From RGIG3009 sp045595445 (lineage in GTDB: Bacteria > Bacillota > Clostridia > Oscillospirales > Acutalibacteraceae), in NCBI GenBank assembly GCA_045595445.1, contig JAZOAK010000035.1:1-5164 (forward strand): a stretch of DNA of 5,164 bases, given 5' to 3'. Shown here piece after piece: positions 1 through 5,050 of this stretch (positions are counted from its first letter, which is position 1; each line of letters opens with the position of its first letter). The notes below the pieces were generated by a model. That model was not told the DNA's origin and did no database searches. It worked only from the letters and a program-made list of their open reading frames with translations. Both the position numbers and the translations under genes were made by a program.

Positions 1-41
1 GTCAACTTGATGGTCAAGCAATCGTTTGCCTTTTTAGCCAT
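1..41 (-). CDS. rpmD: 50S ribosomal protein L30, 5' end only (partial)
   Basis: Only the first 13 codons are inside the window; the gene runs off the left edge. The visible product is MAKKANDCLTIKL, which fits the first beta strand of L30 (family pattern roughly MAKLKITLVKS), with a few extra residues before the strand. The ATG at 41-39 has an AGGAGG ribosome binding site at 56-51 with a 9 nt spacer. It lies 16 nt downstream of the rpsE stop, which is the normal place for rpmD in the spc cluster. L30 is a small globular protein of the large subunit. The call rests on the short N-terminal match plus the conserved gene order; the peptide alone would not be decisive. Confidence 0.85.
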   Translation of the reverse strand, partial: MAKKANDCLTIKL

Positions 42-57
42 TTCGTACGCCCTCCTG

Positions 58-558
58 TTATCCTAAAATTTCCTTGGCAGTTTTGCCGCGGATCGCACCC
101 GCTTCTTCAGCGGTACGCAACTGTGCCAAGCCGTTCATCGCGGCGCTGACAACGTTGCAGGGGTTATTGGAGCGGAGAGCCTTGGTGCGGATATCCTTAA
201 TACCGGCAGCCTCCACCACGGCACGTACTGCGCCGCCGGCGATAACACCGGTACCGGGAGCGGCGGGTTTCATCAGCACGCGACCGGCGCCGAATTCACC
301 GATCACCTCGTGCGGGATCGTAGTGCCTTTCAGCGAAACCTTAATGAGGTTCTTCTTCGCATCCTCGATGCCCTTACGGATAGCATCCGGAACTTCACCG
401 GCTTTACCGGTACCGAAGCCCACGGTGCCTTTGCCATCACCGACAACGACCAACGCCGCAAATTTCATGACGCGGCCGCCCTTAACGGTCTTGCTGACGC
501 GGTTGATGGCAACTACGGTTTCTTTGTACTCGTCGTGCATTTCTTCTCTTCTGGCCAA
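58..558 (-). CDS. rpsE: 30S ribosomal protein S5 (TTG start)
   Basis: S5 of the small subunit, important for decoding accuracy and the site of classic spectinomycin-resistance changes. The product is 166 aa, the same length as Bacillus subtilis S5. The N-terminal S5 RNA-binding domain spans about residues 11-74, with the loop VKGGR at 25-29 and the FAALVVVGDGKGTVGFGTGKA core at 33-53. The C-terminal domain follows from about 80 (TTIPHEVIGEFGAG, then the GTGVIAGG turn at 102-109) and ends RGKTAKEILG. I chose the TTG at 558-556 because AAAGGAGAGG at 575-566 is correctly spaced before it and the N-terminus then aligns in length with B. subtilis S5. A longer reading to 672 would run into rplR, and the ATG at 540 would drop six residues and has a weaker site. 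The stop is TAA. It lies 19 nt after rplR and 16 nt before rpmD. Confidence 0.97.
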   Translation of the reverse strand: MARREEMHDEYKETVVAINRVSKTVKGGRVMKFAALVVVGDGKGTVGFGTGKAGEVPDAIRKGIEDAKKNLIKVSLKGTTIPHEVIGEFGAGRVLMKPAAPGTGVIAGGAVRAVVEAAGIKDIRTKALRSNNPCNVVSAAMNGLAQLRTAEEAGAIRGKTAKEILG

Positions 559-565
559 AGTACTT

Positions 566-575
566 CCTCTCCTTT
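566..575 (-). promoter_or_regulatory. Ribosome binding site deciding the rpsE TTG start
   Basis: AAAGGAGAGG on the minus strand. The GGAG core ends 10 nt before the TTG at 558-556. The site lies just past the rplR stop codon (580-578), so ribosomes ending rplR finish almost on top of it. Its position supports the TTG over the in-frame ATG 18 nt further in. Confidence 0.8.
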
Positions 576-577
576 CC

Positions 578-937
578 TTAGAATTTGAGGCCGCCCTCGC
601 GGGCGCCTTCGGCCAGTTGCGCGACTCGGCCGTGATAGATGTAACCGCCTCTGTCGAAAACGACATTTTCAATGCCTTTTTCCAGAGCGCGCTTTGCGAT
701 CAGTTCGCCGACCTTGCGGGCAGCTTCCTTGTTACCGCCGGCCATACCGAAATCTTTTTCGTTGCTGGCAGCGGCGACGAGCGTGACTCCCTTAACATCA
801 TCAATGATCTGGGCATAGATGTGATTCAGAGAGCGGAACACGTTCAAGCGGGGGCACTCAGCGGTGCCGGAAATCTTACCGCGCACACGAGCGTGGCGGT
901 GCAACCGAGCCTGGTTGCTGTCTTTTTTGCTGACCAT
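578..937 (-). CDS. rplR: 50S ribosomal protein L18
   Basis: L18 binds 5S rRNA and, with L5, anchors it in the central protuberance of the large subunit. The product is 119 aa, close to the usual 117-120. It has the basic N-terminal tail with the RLHRHARVRGKISGT stretch (11-25), then PRLNVFRSLNHIYAQIIDD (29-47), and ends with the family hallmarks FDRGGY (94-99) and YHGRV (101-105) followed by LAEGAREGGLKF. The ATG at 937-935 has AAGGAG at 952-947 with a 9 nt spacer. The gene sits 18 nt after rplF and 19 nt before rpsE, as in other spc clusters. Nothing is missing or unusual. Confidence 0.98.
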   Translation of the reverse strand: MVSKKDSNQARLHRHARVRGKISGTAECPRLNVFRSLNHIYAQIIDDVKGVTLVAAASNEKDFGMAGGNKEAARKVGELIAKRALEKGIENVVFDRGGYIYHGRVAQLAEGAREGGLKF

Positions 938-955
938 GTGATTTCACTCCTTCTC

Positions 956-1504
956 TTACTTCTTGCCCTTGGCACCGGTCTTACCTTCCTTGCGGCGGAT
1001 ATGCTCGGTGGTGTACTTGATGCCTTTGCCCTTATACGGCTCCGGCGGGCGCTTCTCGCGGACTTCCGCAGCAAACTGGCCAACCAGCTGCTTGTCGGGA
1101 CCGCTGATGATGATCTTGTTCGGGTTCGGAACTTCGATGGTGATACCGTCGATCTCGCTCATGATGACCTGATGGCTGTAACCCAGGTTCATGACCAAAT
1201 CTTTGCCCTGTTTCGCAACACGGTAACCGACACCGTTGACGTCCAGCTCTTTGCTGAAACCGTTGGCAACGCCTTCGACCATGTTGTTGATCAGTGTACG
1301 GGTCAGACCGTGCAGCGAGCGGTTCTCTTTCTCATCGTTGGGACGAGCAACCGTGATCTCGGAGCCTTCGATCGCGACCGTCATGTTCGGGTGGATCTTC
1401 TGGGTCAAGGTACCCTTCGGGCCCTTGGCAGTCACCACGCCGTCCGCCATGGTGACTTGCACACCGGCGGGGATGGTAATGGGTTTGCGTCCAATTCTCG
1501 ACAT
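956..1504 (-). CDS. rplF: 50S ribosomal protein L6
   Basis: L6 binds 23S rRNA near the sarcin-ricin loop and the GTPase-associated region. The product is 182 aa, within the usual 176-184. Two repeated L6 domains are visible: about residues 11-82 (starting MSRIGRKPITIPAGV, with GPKGTL at 28-33) and about 90-165 (GVGYRV at 91-96, LGYSH at 107-111, and the signature PEPYKGKGI at 154-162). It ends in a lysine-rich tail. I start it at the ATG 1504-1502, which gives the canonical MSRIGRKP. The SD GGGGGAG at 1517-1511 adjoins the rpsH stop and has a 6 nt spacer. An in-frame ATG at 1528 would add eight residues, overlap rpsH and precede this SD, so it is not the start. A small variant is GYSHQV, where GYSHPV is common. 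Confidence 0.98.
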   Translation of the reverse strand: MSRIGRKPITIPAGVQVTMADGVVTAKGPKGTLTQKIHPNMTVAIEGSEITVARPNDEKENRSLHGLTRTLINNMVEGVANGFSKELDVNGVGYRVAKQGKDLVMNLGYSHQVIMSEIDGITIEVPNPNKIIISGPDKQLVGQFAAEVREKRPPEPYKGKGIKYTTEHIRRKEGKTGAKGKK

Positions 1505-1517
1505 ATTCTTCTCCCCC

Positions 1518-1919
1518 TTACCACACAAAGGCGAGGACTTCGCCGCCCACGTTTTCTTTGCGAGCTTTCTTATCGGTCATAACGCCCTTGGACGTAGACA
1601 CGATGGCGGTGCCGATGCCCTTCATGACCTTCGGCATATCCTCACTGCTGGAATAGATGCGCAGGCCCGGCTTGGACACGCGGCGCAGACCCATCAGAAC
1701 CGGTTTTTTGGACGGGCCCTGATATTTCAGCGTCACGCGGATAACGCCCTGCTTGCCATCTTCGATGACTTGATAATTTTTGACATATCCCTCGTCAACA
1801 AGAATCTGGGCAATAGCCTTCTTCATGTTGGAAGCGGGAATATCCACCGTGTCATGCTTTGCGGAACTCGCGTTGCGAATTCTGGTCAGCATATCGGCAA
1901 TTGTATCGGTGATTTGCAT
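1518..1919 (-). CDS. rpsH: 30S ribosomal protein S8
   Basis: S8 is a primary binder of 16S rRNA (helix 21 region) and helps assemble the 30S platform; in E. coli it also represses the spc operon. The product is 133 aa, against 132 in B. subtilis. It has the N-terminal TIADMLTRIRNA (6-17), the central GLRRVSKPGLRIY (77-89), the family signature STSKGVMTD (108-116) and the typical end GGEVLAFVW. The ATG at 1919-1917 has AAGGAGG at 1936-1930 with a 10 nt spacer. It lies 28 nt after rpsZ and 13 nt before rplF. Whether S8 regulates this operon here cannot be told from the sequence. Confidence 0.98.
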   Translation of the reverse strand: MQITDTIADMLTRIRNASSAKHDTVDIPASNMKKAIAQILVDEGYVKNYQVIEDGKQGVIRVTLKYQGPSKKPVLMGLRRVSKPGLRIYSSSEDMPKVMKGIGTAIVSTSKGVMTDKKARKENVGGEVLAFVW

Positions 1920-1947
1920 ATACCGTCAACCTCCTTCTAGCTATTGC

Positions 1948-2133
1948 TTACCAACTGGCCTTCTTCACGCCGGGGATCTCGCCTTTGTAAGCCAGTTCCC
2001 GGAAGCAGATACGGCAAACGCCGTATTTGCGCAGATACGCGTGAGGACGACCACAGATTTTGCAGCGATTGTACGCCTGAGTGGAAAACTTAGGCGCTTT
2101 CTGCTGTTTGATTTTCATAGAAGTCTTTGCCAT
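1948..2133 (-). CDS. rpsZ: 30S ribosomal protein S14, zinc-binding type Z
   Basis: S14 of the 30S head, in the short zinc-containing form. The product is 61 aa, exactly the usual length of type Z S14 and far below the roughly 89-101 aa of the zinc-free form. The zinc ligands are two CxxC pairs: Cys24 and Cys27 (CKICG), and Cys40 and Cys43 (CRICF). The end GEIPGVKKASW is the typical C-terminus. The ATG at 2133-2131 has AAGGAGG at 2147-2141 with a 7 nt spacer. That SD begins inside the rplE stop codon, which suggests ribosomes pass straight from L5 to S14. The four intact cysteines mark this as the zinc-dependent version; a zinc-free paralogue elsewhere in the genome cannot be excluded. Confidence 0.98.
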   Translation of the reverse strand: MAKTSMKIKQQKAPKFSTQAYNRCKICGRPHAYLRKYGVCRICFRELAYKGEIPGVKKASW

Positions 2134-2140
2134 TGTTTTC

Positions 2141-2147
2141 CCTCCTT
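2141..2147 (-). promoter_or_regulatory. rpsZ ribosome binding site overlapping the rplE stop
   Basis: The minus strand reads TAAGGAGGG across the end of rplE: the TAA stop (2148-2146) shares its two A residues with AAGGAGG (2147-2141). The ATG of rpsZ follows after 7 nt. This is a compact terminate-and-restart arrangement. Confidence 0.75.
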
Positions 2148-2685
2148 ACTTCGCGAACGGAGCGCCCATCAGCGTGAGCAACTCGCGCGCTTCTTCGTCA
2201 GATTTTGCCGTGGTAACGAAGCAGATATCCATGCCGCGAACCTTGTCGATCTTGTCGTACTGGATCTCGGGGAAGATGAGCTGCTCCTTAATACCCATGT
2301 TGTAGTTGCCGCGTCCGTCAAAGGAGTTGGCATTGATGCCGCGGAAGTCACGAACACGAGGCAGAGCCACGTTGAACAGACGGTCCAGGAACTCATACAT
2401 ACGCTCACCGCGCAGCGTTACCTTCACACCGATGTTCATGCCTTCACGCAGTTTGAAGTTTGCAACCGACTTTTTCGCCTTGCAGACGACCGGTTTCTGA
2501 CCGGTGATCGCTGCCAGATCAATGTTGATCGCATCGATGATCTTCGCGTTGTCGCGGGCTTCACCGCAAGCAACGTTGATGACGATCTTGTCCAGCTTCG
2601 GGATCTGCATGACACTCTTATAGCCGAATTTCTTCATCAGCGCGGGAGCGACATCTTTTTTGTAATACTCTTTTAATCTAGCCAT
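2146..2685 (-). CDS. rplE: 50S ribosomal protein L5
   Basis: L5 binds 5S rRNA together with L18 and contacts the P-site tRNA and the 30S head. The product is 179 aa, the same as in B. subtilis. Recognisable segments are KIVINVACGEARDNAK (33-48), ITGQKPVVCKAKKSVANFKL (60-79), the signature LREGMNIGVKVTLRG (79-93), RMYEFLDRL (95-103), LPRVRDFRG (108-116), SFDGRGNYNMGIKEQLIFPE (121-140) and the end GAPFAK. The ATG at 2685-2683 is chosen because AGGAGG at 2701-2696 precedes it by 10 nt and it gives the usual MARLKEYY start. An in-frame ATG at 2730 would overlap rplX and lie upstream of this SD. The stop TAA is shared with the rpsZ SD. Confidence 0.98.
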   Translation of the reverse strand: MARLKEYYKKDVAPALMKKFGYKSVMQIPKLDKIVINVACGEARDNAKIIDAINIDLAAITGQKPVVCKAKKSVANFKLREGMNIGVKVTLRGERMYEFLDRLFNVALPRVRDFRGINANSFDGRGNYNMGIKEQLIFPEIQYDKIDKVRGMDICFVTTAKSDEEARELLTLMGAPFAK

Positions 2686-2702
2686 TACGTATGTCCCTCC
2701 TC

Positions 2703-3035
2703 TTACAGTGTCTCGCCGCATTTGCTGCAAACGCGGACCGAGCGGTTCTTGCCGTTATCGTCGGCAAACTTTTTGTAGGCTACACGGACAGCCTTTTTGC
2801 AAGCGGGGCAGACAACCTGCACCTTGCTGGCGTACATAGCGCCTTCGGCCTCAACAATGCCGCCTTGGTCGCCCATTTTGTGGGGCTTGACATGCTTTTT
2901 GACCATGTTCAGGCCCTCAACGATGACCTTGCCTTCTTTCGGGCTGACCTCTAAGACCTTACCCTTTTTGCCCTTGTCATCGCCGCTGATAACGAGGACG
3001 GTATCGTCCTTTTTCACATGAAGTTTGTTACTCAA
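2703..3035 (-). CDS. rplX: 50S ribosomal protein L24, four-cysteine form (TTG start)
   Basis: L24 is one of the two assembly-initiating proteins of the large subunit and binds the 5' part of 23S rRNA. With the TTG at 3035-3033 the product is 110 aa beginning MSNKLHVKKDD. It carries the KOW motif region (VLVISGDDKGKKGKVLEV, 13-30), then NMVKKHVKPH (43-52) and GGIVEAEGAMYASKV (58-72). The C-terminus has CPAC (Cys76, Cys79) and CSKC (Cys103, Cys106), a likely zinc ribbon. A longer reading from GTG 3044 is unlikely because that GTG is part of the SD GGGGAGG itself; the TTG is 8 nt from it. The gene lies 15 nt after rplN and 17 nt before rplE. Zinc binding is inferred from the cysteine spacing. 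Confidence 0.96.
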   Translation of the reverse strand: MSNKLHVKKDDTVLVISGDDKGKKGKVLEVSPKEGKVIVEGLNMVKKHVKPHKMGDQGGIVEAEGAMYASKVQVVCPACKKAVRVAYKKFADDNGKNRSVRVCSKCGETL

Positions 3036-3043
3036 TTTCGGCA

Positions 3044-3050
3044 CCTCCCC
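3044..3050 (-). promoter_or_regulatory. Ribosome binding site deciding the rplX TTG start
   Basis: The minus strand reads TAAGGGGAGGTG at the rplN/rplX junction: the rplN stop (3053-3051), then GGGGAGG (3050-3044), whose last G is also the first base of an in-frame GTG. A start cannot sit on its own SD, so the TTG 8 nt further on is the expected start. Confidence 0.8.
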
Positions 3051-3419
3051 TTACAGCACTTCGGGAGCGAGGCTTAAGATTTTGAGATACTCTTTTTCTC
3101 TCAGCTCTCTCGCTACCGGCCCAAAGATACGGGTACCTCTGGGGTTCTTGTCATCACGGATGATGACGGCTGCGTTCTCATCGAAACGGATGTAAGTACC
3201 ATCCTCACGACGAACGCCTTTCACTGTACGAACGATGACGGCTTTGACCACATCGCCCTTTTTCACAACGCCGCCGGGTGCTGCTTTTTTGACAGAAGCA
3301 ACCACAACGTCGCCGATATTTGCATACCTCCGGCCGGAACCACCGAGAACGCGAATGCACATAAGCTCCTTCGCACCGGTGTTGTCGGCAACTTTGAGGT
3401 AGGTCTGCTGTTGTACCAC
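3051..3419 (-). CDS. rplN: 50S ribosomal protein L14 (GTG start)
   Basis: L14 lies at the subunit interface and forms an intersubunit bridge with 16S rRNA. The product is 122 aa, the standard length. The N-terminus MVQQQTYLKVADNTGAKE matches the family's MIQQxTxLxVADNSGA pattern. The signature region GGVVKKGDVVKAVIVRT (49-65) and the segment NPRGTRIFGPVARELR (92-107) are intact. The start is GTG at 3419-3417, with AAAGGAGG at 3435-3428 and an 8 nt spacer; the next codon is GTA, and no alternative start is nearby. The gene follows rpsQ after 29 nt, the largest gap in the window. In E. coli this is the S10/spc operon boundary with its own promoter, but here there is no room for one in the gap. 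Confidence 0.98.
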   Translation of the reverse strand: MVQQQTYLKVADNTGAKELMCIRVLGGSGRRYANIGDVVVASVKKAAPGGVVKKGDVVKAVIVRTVKGVRREDGTYIRFDENAAVIIRDDKNPRGTRIFGPVARELREKEYLKILSLAPEVL

Positions 3420-3448
3420 AGTGTGTTCCTCCTTTCAGATTGACCGAC

Positions 3449-3706
3449 TTATTTCGCCTTCTCGATGATGTGATCAAGACGCCAGCGCTTGTCTTTCGAC
3501 AGCGGACGAGTCTCCATGACCATAACGCGGTCGCCAACGCGACACTCGTTGTTCTCATCGTGGGCTTTCAGCTTCACGGTATGTTTCACGATTTTCTTGT
3601 AAAGCGGATGACGGACGTTGTCTTCGACGGCGACCACGATGGTCTTATCCATTTTGTCGCTGACGACGAGTCCGGTCCGGGTTTTTCTCAGATTCCGTTC
3701 GCTCAC
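3449..3706 (-). CDS. rpsQ: 30S ribosomal protein S17 (GTG start)
   Basis: S17 is a primary 16S rRNA binder with an OB fold, acting early in 30S body assembly. The product is 85 aa (usual 84-88). It shows RKTRTGLVVSDKMDKTIVV (7-25), HPLYKKIVKHTVKLKAHDE (33-51) and the signature GDRVMVMETRPLSKDKRW (58-75). The start is GTG at 3706-3704, giving MSERNLRKTR; AAGGAGG at 3720-3714 precedes it by 7 nt. No in-frame ATG is available nearby; the codon before the GTG is ATT. It lies 17 nt after rpmC. Confidence 0.97.
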   Translation of the reverse strand: MSERNLRKTRTGLVVSDKMDKTIVVAVEDNVRHPLYKKIVKHTVKLKAHDENNECRVGDRVMVMETRPLSKDKRWRLDHIIEKAK

Positions 3707-3723
3707 AATGTTTCCTCCTTCCG

Positions 3724-3939
3724 TTACGCTTCTGCGCCGTTTTTAAGTTCGTTCTCGCGGATGATCGTTTTGACGACCGCGATCTCTTTCTTAACGGCTT
3801 TCAGACGCATCGGATTCTCCAACTGGTTGATCGCGTGCTGGAATCTCAGGTTGAACAGTTCCTCTTTGAGGTCCGCAAGCTTCTTTTCCAACTCGGTTTC
3901 ATTCAGTTCTCTGATTTTCTGAATCTCAGTGGACTTCAT
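3724..3939 (-). CDS. rpmC: 50S ribosomal protein L29
   Basis: L29 is a small helical protein at the polypeptide exit tunnel, where it forms part of the docking site for signal recognition particle and trigger factor. The product is 71 aa (usual 63-72), starting MKSTEIQKIRELNETELEKK. It has KEELFNLRFQ (25-34) and the conserved ENPMRLKAVKKEIAVVKT (41-58), with the expected two-helix, coiled-coil-like composition. The ATG at 3939-3937 overlaps the rplP TGA stop as ATGA. Unlike its neighbours it has no AGGAGG; only GGTGAG at 3950-3945 could pair with the end of 16S rRNA. Translation is therefore probably coupled to rplP. Confidence 0.97.
   Translation of the reverse strand: MKSTEIQKIRELNETELEKKLADLKEELFNLRFQHAINQLENPMRLKAVKKEIAVVKTIIRENELKNGAEA
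3936..3939 (-). promoter_or_regulatory. ATGA start/stop overlap coupling rplP and rpmC
   Basis: The rpmC ATG (3939-3937) and the rplP TGA (3938-3936) overlap by four bases in total, ATGA. With the poor SD upstream, this suggests that ribosomes terminating L16 reinitiate on L29. Coupling is inferred from the layout, not shown. Confidence 0.7.
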
Positions 3940-4364
3940 TCCTGCTCACCATCCGTTTCTTCCTTGCAAACGAATTTGCATTTGATGGGCAGCTTGTTGG
4001 CTGCGAGTCTCATAGCTTCTCTGGCGGTCTCTTCCGGAACGCCGGCGATCTCGAACATCACGCGGCCGGGTTTAACCACGGCTACCCAGTACTCGGGAGA
4101 ACCTTTACCGGAACCCATTCGGGTCTCAGCGGGTTTCTCGGTTACCGGCTTGTCAGGGAAGATCTTGATCCACACCTGACCGCCACGCTTGATGTAACGG
4201 GTCATGGCGATACGGGCGGCCTCGATCTGACGGGAGGTGATCCAAGCGGGCTCGGTGGCCTGCAGACCATACTCGCCATGGCTGATGAAATTGCCGCGAT
4301 GGGCCTCGCCGGTCAGACGACCGCGATGCACACGACGGTACTTTACTCTCTTAGGCAACAGCAT
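3936..4364 (-). CDS. rplP: 50S ribosomal protein L16
   Basis: L16 sits near the A site and peptidyl transferase centre and is needed late in 50S assembly. The product is 142 aa (B. subtilis 144). It starts MLLPKRVKYRRVHRGR, then has GNFISHGEYGLQA (24-36), KRGGQVWIKIFPDKP (59-73) and TRMGSGKGSPEYWVAVVKPG (81-100), and ends in an acidic tail. Arg82 corresponds in context to the arginine hydroxylated in E. coli L16 (Arg81). The ATG at 4364-4362 shares its A with the rpsC stop (TAATG), and AAGGAGG at 4380-4374 lies 9 nt upstream. The stop is TGA, the only non-TAA stop seen here, and overlaps the rpmC start. Codon choice changes within the gene: the first five lysines are all AAG and the first eight glutamates all GAG, then both become mixed. 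Confidence 0.98.
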   Translation of the reverse strand: MLLPKRVKYRRVHRGRLTGEAHRGNFISHGEYGLQATEPAWITSRQIEAARIAMTRYIKRGGQVWIKIFPDKPVTEKPAETRMGSGKGSPEYWVAVVKPGRVMFEIAGVPEETAREAMRLAANKLPIKCKFVCKEETDGEQE

Positions 4365-5032
4365 TACTTGCGGCCTCCTTCCCGACGGGGTTTGGCAGCG
4401 CCGACCAGAACCTCACCGCGATAGATCCAGGTCTTGATACCGATCTTACCGTAGGTGGTGTTGGCCTCAGCGAAGCCGTAATCGATGTCCGCACGCAGGG
4501 TCTGCAGCGGAATGGTGCCCTCGTGGTACTGCTCCACGCGGGCGATCTCAGCGCCGTTCAAACGACCGGACAGCTTGATCTTGATGCCCTTGGCGCCCAG
4601 CTTCATAGCGCGGCCGATGGCACCCTTCATGGCGCGGCGGAAAGCGATACGCTTCTCCAGCTGGGCGGCGATGTTCTCGGCCACCAGCTGAGCGTTGACA
4701 TCGGGGCTCTTAACCTCAACGATGTTCAGCAGCACGTCCTTGCCATTCAGCATCTTCTTGCAGTTGTCGCGCAGCTTGTCAATAGCCTCGCCGCCCTTAC
4801 CGATCACCAGACCGGGCTTGGCGCAATGGATATTGATGCGAACGCGGGCGGCGTCACGCTCGATCTCGATGAGCGCAATACCGGCATCATACAGGGTCTT
4901 CTTCAGGTACTTACGCAGGTTGTAGTCAGAAACCAGGGTATCGCCGAACTCGTTATCCTTAACGAACCAACGGGAGTCCCAGTTCTTAATCACGCCAACG
5001 CGAAGACCGTGAGGATTTACTTTCTGTCCCAT
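4364..5032 (-). CDS. rpsC: 30S ribosomal protein S3
   Basis: S3 lies at the mRNA entry channel of the 30S head and takes part in mRNA unwinding with S4 and S5. The product is 222 aa (usual 210-235). The N-terminal part (MGQKVNPHGLRVGVIKNWDS) leads into a type II KH domain with the loop VIGKGGEAI at 77-85. The C-terminal domain has AFRRAMKGAIGRAMKLGAKG (130-149), SGRLNGAEIAR (155-165) and HEGTIPLQTLRADIDYG (170-186). Arg132, Arg133 and Lys136 match in context the basic residues tied to helicase activity in E. coli S3. The ATG at 5032-5030 has GAGGAGGAGG at 5048-5039 with a 6 nt spacer. The lysine codons are 21 AAG to 2 AAA and glutamate 12 GAG to 1 GAA, stricter than in the downstream genes. 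The stop TAA overlaps the rplP ATG by one base. Confidence 0.98.
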   Translation of the reverse strand: MGQKVNPHGLRVGVIKNWDSRWFVKDNEFGDTLVSDYNLRKYLKKTLYDAGIALIEIERDAARVRINIHCAKPGLVIGKGGEAIDKLRDNCKKMLNGKDVLLNIVEVKSPDVNAQLVAENIAAQLEKRIAFRRAMKGAIGRAMKLGAKGIKIKLSGRLNGAEIARVEQYHEGTIPLQTLRADIDYGFAEANTTYGKIGIKTWIYRGEVLVGAAKPRREGGRK

Positions 5033-5050
5033 ACTATACCTCCTCCTCGT

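Noticed and set aside
58..672. rpsE read as a 204-residue protein from an ATG at 672
   Set aside because: The extra 38 residues are rplR read in another frame and do not resemble S5. The TTG at 558 has the ribosome binding site.
956..1528. rplF with eight extra N-terminal residues from an ATG at 1528
   Set aside because: That ATG lies inside rpsH and upstream of the strong SD at 1517-1511. The ATG at 1504 gives the canonical MSRIGRKP start.
74..1582. A 502-codon plus-strand open frame antisense to rpsE, rplR, rplF and the end of rpsH
   Set aside because: It lies entirely opposite well-supported ribosomal genes. Over rplR and rplF it is in exact register with their codons, so it is interrupted only where they use TTA, CTA or TCA, which are rare here. 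The product is a low-complexity Ala/Leu/Val/Asp-rich shadow with no recognised domain and no evident SD.
1780..2676. A 298-codon plus-strand open frame antisense to rpsH, rpsZ and rplE
   Set aside because: It is a shadow of three clear genes, with no recognisable domain and no ribosome binding site noticed. It crosses gene junctions without any sign of its own coding constraint.
2660..2705. Possible S8-binding regulatory hairpin near the rplX/rplE junction, as in the E. coli spc operon
   Set aside because: I could not see a convincing stem with the internal features of the 16S rRNA S8 site. Only a short TACGTA palindrome lies just before the rplE ATG, which is too small to support a call.
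2146..2730. rplE with an N-terminal extension from an ATG at 2730
   Set aside because: It would overlap rplX by 28 bases and lie upstream of the AGGAGG at 2701-2696. The ATG at 2685 gives a 179 aa L5 of standard length.
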